From contig CAJULK010000013.1 in the NCBI GenBank assembly GCA_910587455.1, positions 1 to 46,561 on the forward strand: a stretch of DNA of 46,561 bases. Reading direction: 5' to 3'. The first letter of the stretch is position 1; every line of letters begins with the position of its first letter. Below, in pieces: positions 42,901-46,561 of the stretch. The notes under the pieces were generated by a model, which was not told the origin of the DNA, made no database searches, and saw only the letters and a program-made list of their open reading frames with translations. The DNA is from an uncultured Christensenellaceae bacterium. GTDB lineage: Bacteria > Bacillota > Clostridia > Christensenellales > Pumilibacteraceae. The position numbers and the translations under genes are program-made.

Positions 42901-43368
42901 CTTCAACCCGACAACTTCGCAGATACCGACTACACGGGCTACGCCGACGGCACGCTCAACGGAAAGGCGGTCAAGATCTACGTTTCGGGCTACAACATCA
43001 AGCGCATAAGCGGATTCGTAGACGAGGACGGCAAGACGTATGAATTCGATATTTCGTTCGACGGCAATACGCTCGTTTATACAAAAAAGGTCGTGGGCAC
43101 TCTCAATCTGACCGCGGCCGACGGGAGCACGCTGACGATACGCGTTTCGGGCAATCTTATATTCGTTTCGGGCGAGCTTAAAATCAAGGTCGGAACGAAC
43201 GCCGACGGCAGCGACATAATGATGCCGACGTTCGGCGACGGCGGTACGCTCGCGCAGCGTCCGTCCGAAAACGTGTATACGTTCGTGCGCGATTACCGCG
43301 GCACTAAGTACAACATCACCGTTACGGTAACGGGCGAATCGTTTGCCTATGCCTATACGGTGCAATAA
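39976..43368 (+). CDS. Surface lipoprotein with InlB repeats and BspA-type leucine-rich repeats
   Basis: The 1130-residue product has a lipoprotein signal peptide ending in CVAC (Cys27). Two InlB/Flg_new-type repeats lie at about residues 35-110 and 112-200 (VFDGWYEKSDFTGG; YKFVGWTTRPTG). Residues about 200-560 hold several related beta-rich modules (LILNYV-, YLDGYGSA-type). BspA-like LRR_5 repeats occupy about 570-850 (VTVPASVTAIGKRAFENN; VTVIGEGAFESCANLAEV; IESVGDSAFSSCMSL). More beta modules end the protein. Such proteins are usually surface adhesins or glycan binders; no catalytic domain was seen. GGAGG (39965-39969) sets the ATG at 39976. Expression should depend on the G10 promoter upstream. 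The next gene follows after 17 nt and is co-transcribed. Confidence 0.85.
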   Translation: MTVRRRITTIAAAVAIIIATVCFCVACDGGVSGESDTYTITFVTNCDTVIPPITGKAGSAVTAPDDPQKPDHVFDGWYEKSDFTGGRATIPSVMPKADVTYYAKFVPYIDPDAGKIRIIYDINLGSVAHGGNVTDTLGEAGEEVTVKNGDDYGARGYKFVGWTTRPTGVVAVSGEKNDGQYNAGDRIKLGDENITLYAQWARGYNDLRGENSAVVYVYSPLIGKGLGSAILVRAGKDDKLGFAAHAENPQFGYTTFTFYMEDSEGGDMIGRLDGGGYICSDEVVGNYKYYDYVFNRDGAFILALDGFGYATLTEIVVSTTAVRAFGSYEYDREYGDYKFTYLDTTTGMPELDDNGEPLVSYFMLEDKEADEAGNRGSFLWQGAESASYMLYDNGELLNYRLDLNGYGSAKMLAYDPVSGTTETVAQGAYRGTEEYDDYTGEWQFDPVGGGAEYACRFILNYVAVGNGQYTRVFIEYNEMYNKTFTSADGETLYLDGYGSAIYTMSSGAVFIGNCKVGDEEKLVTFVPYAESGEYAGEMYFDIDMDTLAFSVNADGFITDGTKLVKYTGKSPIVVIPDGITEIADDVFNYQNTGVSLLSVTVPASVTAIGKRAFENNRSLSRAVFLSSTPIAVDFASEFDPFRWPAGNFVIVVPEADKAAYVSAWADCKYKIKGSVEVTIIPEFEIEDGVLIGYNGVPEGDEQLDVIIPNDVTEIAVGVFRGISYVRSVDLNNVTVIGEGAFESCANLAEVKFTHVTTIGEGAFAGCYLLASSGTADVLELPEIESVGDSAFSSCMSLRRVILGENLKAIGSFAFIECNVDIKAPPLFVELRGATPPEMGEKLAAGNIAFRIEVSDISIALKCFAAPSWNAYSRHLYIPSGEEKGVYYYGLETLEIDGRAMFFNTDVMLYAIDGGAVKFYEYDAETATYAVYDGTYADGKISVDLDGKTYLFVRGNGKVSYASADGKYTLVCDPAELQPDNFADTDYTGYADGTLNGKAVKIYVSGYNIKRISGFVDEDGKTYEFDISFDGNTLVYTKKVVGTLNLTAADGSTLTIRVSGNLIFVSGELKIKVGTNADGSDIMMPTFGDGGTLAQRPSENVYTFVRDYRGTKYNITVTVTGESFAYAYTVQ

Positions 43369-43385
43369 TAGCGGAGGTTTATAAA

Positions 43386-46300
43386 ATGAAACAGGCGTTA
43401 TCCAAACTCTTTGCGGTATTGTTTGCCGCAACCGCCGTAGGGCTCGTGACGGCGGCGTGCGACGATTCTGCCGAGCAGCCGCCGATCGTTACGATGTATA
43501 CGGTCACGTACGATCTCGACGGCGGCAACGGCACGCTCCCGACGGAAACGGACAAAACGGCGGGCGCGACGTTTGCGCTCGCTTCGTCGGACGGACTTGC
43601 CAAAGACGGATTCACTTTCGATAAATGGAACGACGGTACGGCGGACTACGCCGCGGGCGCGCAGTATACCATGCCCGCCAAAGACGTTACTTTTACGGCA
43701 GTGTGGAAGTCGGACGATCAGCCGCCCGTAACGACGCTGTACAAAGTAACGTACGATCTCGACGGCGGCAAAGGTACGCTCCCGACGGAGACCGACAAAG
43801 CCGCGGGCGCGACTTTTGCGCTCGCATCGTCGGACGGACTTACCAAAGACGGATTCACTTTCAATAAATGGAACGACGGCACGGCGGACTACGCCGCGGG
43901 CGCGCAGTATACCATGCCCGCAAAAGCCGTCACTCTTACGGCAGTATGGAAGTCGGACGAAGTGCTTACTAAGATGCATACGGTCAAGTTCGATCCCAAA
44001 AACAGCACCGAGTCCGACGAAGAGGACGGGTCTTGGGAAGTGCAAGTAGAGGACGGAAAACCCGTTGCAAAGCCGCAGACCGATCCCGTACATCCCGACG
44101 GCAAACATTTCAGATATTGGATCGACGAGAACGGCGAGTATAATTTCTCTACGCCCGTCACGAGAGACATAGAACTTAACGCGCGGTATGCGTGGAAAGT
44201 GACGTACATAGCAGGCGACGGCGCGACGGGCTCGGTCGAACCGGAATGGCTCAATAATTGGGGTATGTTCGGAATAACGCTCAACGACGGCAGCGGACTT
44301 TCAAACGGCGATAAAGTTTTCGTCGGCTGGAACGACGGCAAAACTACGTATGCCGGCGGCGAGATGTACAGAGGCACGGGTAACGTCACGTTTACCGCCG
44401 TGTGGGAAGATCCGTCGGACGGCTTTACGGTATCGTATGAAACGCAGTTCCGCGGCGAGGGTACGCCTCCGCCGTCGGTCGAAATGCAAGAGGGTGAGAT
44501 ATTGACCTTGCCTGCCAATACGTTCACGGTCAAACCCGACTACGCGGGGTACGTGTTTGTCGGTTGGTACGTTAAGGGCGAAAGCAGTACCGTGCTTTAT
44601 CAGCCCGGTGATACTTACGCCGTGCCCGCAAAGAACGTAACTTTCGTCGCTAAGTGGGACAGGGTAAATACGAACTATACGGTTACGTACAAGCCGGGCG
44701 ATCACGCTACCGGCGCGCCCGTGACGCAGAGCAAGAGCGGCTCTATCGAGATCGCGTACGGAGTGAGTTTTGATTCGTGGACGGTCGAAAATAATTACGT
44801 CATCAACGGCTGGAAAGTCGAGGGCGACGCGTCGGGCACCGTGTACGAACCGTATGCAGGATATGTTTTGACGGGCAACGTCACTTTCGTCGCGCAGTGG
44901 GTGCGAACGGTTATGGTTTACGACGCAGGCGGCGAAGAGTACGGCATGATACAGTTGTTCTTGGGCTCGACAGACGGTTATCTCTACGACGCCGATTATA
45001 ATCCGTATGAGTTTACTTATGCGCTCGACGGCACGAAAATAACGGTAACTATCGACGGCGCCGATTTTGTCGGCACGTTCGACGGCACCGATCTCGCAAT
45101 AAAGCTCACGTATAAGAACGTTAACTACTTCTTCGGCGTGGACGTCGAATATCCCGTCAAGTTCGTCGCGGGAACGGGCGCTGCGGGCACACCGCCCGCA
45201 GCGCAGATGCGCAAAGCGAGCGAAACTTTCGCGCTTCCGACTGCCGACGGACTTTCCAAAACGGGGTATGTATTCGACGGATGGAAAACGGGCACGAGCC
45301 CCGTCTATGCCGCGGGCGCCGATTATACCATGCCGAAAACGCCTAACAGATCGTGGGGCATAACGTTTACCGCGCAGTGGCGCGAGGAGGGCGAAGCGCC
45401 CGCGCCCGTAGCGCCCACCGTAACGTTCGACGCGAACGGCGGCAGCGGCAGCGCGCCTTCCGCGACCGTGACCGCGACGACCGACGGGTACTATAAAGTA
45501 ACTTTGCCCGTATGTACGTTCACTCCGCCTACCGGCAAGAAGTTCTTGGCGTGGGAGTACGGCGGCGCGCAGTACGCTCAGGGCGACGACACGATAACGC
45601 TCGCCGCGGGTGCGAGCATAACCGTAAAAGCGCTTTGGACGAACGACGCGTCGCAGTCGGAAGACGAGATCGTCGGCACGGCGTATTTTGGTTCGCTCAC
45701 GTTGGAAGAGTCGATAAACAGCAATTTCGGCGATTACGTCGAGTACGTCAAATTTACGGTGAGCGACGATATGAGTGCCGCAACATTCTATTATTACGAA
45801 AAGTCCGATTGGAACGTATACGCCGACGGCGCGACGCTCAAACACAAGACGATAAGTTTCGACGCTTACGAAAGCTCGAACAACACGTTCGATCCGAACG
45901 GCGTCGTCAAGTACGTGCGGCTCGGCAATAATTCCGGACACTTTATTTACTTCAACGCGGCAAAAACGCAGTTCAAGGTGTGCAATTCGAGCGGCAGCGA
46001 TTATACGAGCAGCGAGATCCGCGGCAGCGCGCTGTTCTCGAAAGGCGACGCTTCGGCCGGGTATGTCGAGTTTACCGCGAAAGATTTAGCGGATCTGTCG
46101 GCTGCCGATAAAAGGTATGACTTTGAAAACTCTTTTGTCGTAGAAGGCTTTACTTTTGTCGGTATGATGTTTTCCAAGAATACACTTAACTCCGGAATAA
46201 AGATAATTTATCTTGACAAAACTACGGGCAATGAGAAAATCGGTTCGTTATTGCCGATCTTGAATCACGACGAGAATAACGGCTATTTGATTAAATTCAA

Positions 46301-46433
46301 ATCTTCGTCCGGTTCGACTTATCAAGTCACGGTCGGAAAGAAAGCCGACGGGACATATTACATTACGGCGTTTGCTTATAAGAATGTCAGTCCCGATACG
46401 CTTCCGATCAAATTGGTCGAGCATGCAGCTTAG
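43386..46433 (+). CDS. InlB-repeat surface lipoprotein
   Basis: The 1015-residue product has a lipoprotein-type signal peptide ending in TAAC (Cys25; the -3 position is unusual). About eight InlB/Flg_new-type repeats cover residues 32-525 and 590-755, with YTVTYDLDGG, GFTFDKWNDG and FVGWNDGKTTYAGG as examples. The first two are 81-residue units nearly identical in DNA. A non-repeat module lies at about 520-595 (YDAGGEEYGMIQLFLGSTDG) and resembles segments of the preceding protein. The C-terminal 250 residues are not assigned, and their last 115 codons are clearly richer in AT than the rest. It is probably a surface adhesin or binding protein. GGAGG (43373-43377) sets the start. It shares the phase-variable promoter of the preceding gene. 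Confidence 0.85.
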   Translation: MKQALSKLFAVLFAATAVGLVTAACDDSAEQPPIVTMYTVTYDLDGGNGTLPTETDKTAGATFALASSDGLAKDGFTFDKWNDGTADYAAGAQYTMPAKDVTFTAVWKSDDQPPVTTLYKVTYDLDGGKGTLPTETDKAAGATFALASSDGLTKDGFTFNKWNDGTADYAAGAQYTMPAKAVTLTAVWKSDEVLTKMHTVKFDPKNSTESDEEDGSWEVQVEDGKPVAKPQTDPVHPDGKHFRYWIDENGEYNFSTPVTRDIELNARYAWKVTYIAGDGATGSVEPEWLNNWGMFGITLNDGSGLSNGDKVFVGWNDGKTTYAGGEMYRGTGNVTFTAVWEDPSDGFTVSYETQFRGEGTPPPSVEMQEGEILTLPANTFTVKPDYAGYVFVGWYVKGESSTVLYQPGDTYAVPAKNVTFVAKWDRVNTNYTVTYKPGDHATGAPVTQSKSGSIEIAYGVSFDSWTVENNYVINGWKVEGDASGTVYEPYAGYVLTGNVTFVAQWVRTVMVYDAGGEEYGMIQLFLGSTDGYLYDADYNPYEFTYALDGTKITVTIDGADFVGTFDGTDLAIKLTYKNVNYFFGVDVEYPVKFVAGTGAAGTPPAAQMRKASETFALPTADGLSKTGYVFDGWKTGTSPVYAAGADYTMPKTPNRSWGITFTAQWREEGEAPAPVAPTVTFDANGGSGSAPSATVTATTDGYYKVTLPVCTFTPPTGKKFLAWEYGGAQYAQGDDTITLAAGASITVKALWTNDASQSEDEIVGTAYFGSLTLEESINSNFGDYVEYVKFTVSDDMSAATFYYYEKSDWNVYADGATLKHKTISFDAYESSNNTFDPNGVVKYVRLGNNSGHFIYFNAAKTQFKVCNSSGSDYTSSEIRGSALFSKGDASAGYVEFTAKDLADLSAADKRYDFENSFVVEGFTFVGMMFSKNTLNSGIKIIYLDKTTGNEKIGSLLPILNHDENNGYLIKFKSSSGSTYQVTVGKKADGTYYITAFAYKNVSPDTLPIKLVEHAA
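43479..43964 (+). repeat. Tandem duplication of an 81-codon InlB repeat
   Basis: Units 43479-43721 and 43722-43964 are both 243 bp and nearly identical in DNA, including long exact stretches such as GCGGACTACGCCGCGGGCGC. Other InlB units of the same protein are much more diverged, so this duplication is recent or kept alike by gene conversion. Confidence 0.9.
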
Positions 46434-46447
46434 TAAATAGTCAGAGG

Positions 46448-46480
46448 ATCCGCTTTGCGATACGGCAGAGCGGATTTTTT
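46448..46480 (+). terminator. Rho-independent terminator
   Basis: ATCCGCT (46448-46454) pairs with AGCGGAT (46469-46475), followed by TTTTT. It ends the two-gene surface lipoprotein transcript. Confidence 0.88.
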
Positions 46481-46486
46481 ATTTAT

Positions 46487-46534
46487 AAGGTTGAGATTCT
46501 TCACTGCGGGCTTCGCCCTCGTTCAGAATGACAG
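46487..46534. repeat. Palindromic repeat, right half copy D
   Basis: GGTTGAGATTCTTCAC, GCGGGCTTCGCCCTCG and TTCAGAATGACAG match the right arm. A left arm may follow beyond the window edge, as it does in the other clusters. Confidence 0.8.
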
Positions 46535-46561
46535 AGAGTGATGTCGGTTCGACGCTTCATA

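Overview
The window looks like a chromosomal segment of an uncultured anaerobic Bacillota (Clostridia-like) gut bacterium. The reasons are near-consensus sigma-70/SigA promoters, strong GGAGG ribosome sites, many lipobox lipoproteins built from BIG2, InlB/Flg_new, beta-helix and BspA-type repeats, a BceRS-BceAB module, a CUT1 sugar importer without its own ATPase, and class I IlvC, ATP-type PckA and GH77 MalQ. The family-level assignment is a guess. No phage genes, transposase or CRISPR array were seen.

Layout. Bases 1-5240 hold a tRNA-Arg(CCG) on the minus strand, a Sel1-repeat protein, a RadC-like protein whose metalloprotease motif is degenerate, a lipoprotein with starch-binding-like and BIG2 domains that has a G8 run inside its signal-peptide codons, and a flavodoxin-like reductase. 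Bases 5333-9802 hold a BceR/BceS two-component system followed by a BceA/BceB ABC transporter, the usual antimicrobial-peptide sensing and resistance module. Bases 9850-31542 are the core of the window. An ArsR-type regulator sits in front of a nine-gene operon of about 20 kb: sugar-binding lipoprotein, two permeases, a 1357-residue secreted Ig/jelly-roll protein, a DUF4838 (GH163-like) lipoprotein, two large BIG2/beta-helix lipoproteins, a DUF4965/DUF1793 enzyme and a GH20-like hexosaminidase. I read this as a Gram-positive polysaccharide-utilisation locus, probably aimed at a GlcNAc-containing host glycan.

Bases 31789-39347 are mostly housekeeping: a TspO-like membrane protein, ilvC with a small membrane protein, a PHP phosphatase, rsmA, pckA and malQ. 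Bases 39839-46433 carry two more large surface lipoproteins with InlB-type repeats. The promoter in front of them has a G10 run between its -35 and -10 boxes and a 19-bp spacer, while nine other promoters in the window all have 17 bp. This is a strong candidate for phase-variable expression.

Four intergenic gaps carry copies of one palindromic repeat of about 110 bp. Three genes (response regulator, PHP phosphatase, rsmA) have a -10 box only 8-9 nt before the ATG and no Shine-Dalgarno, so they are probably read from leaderless mRNAs.
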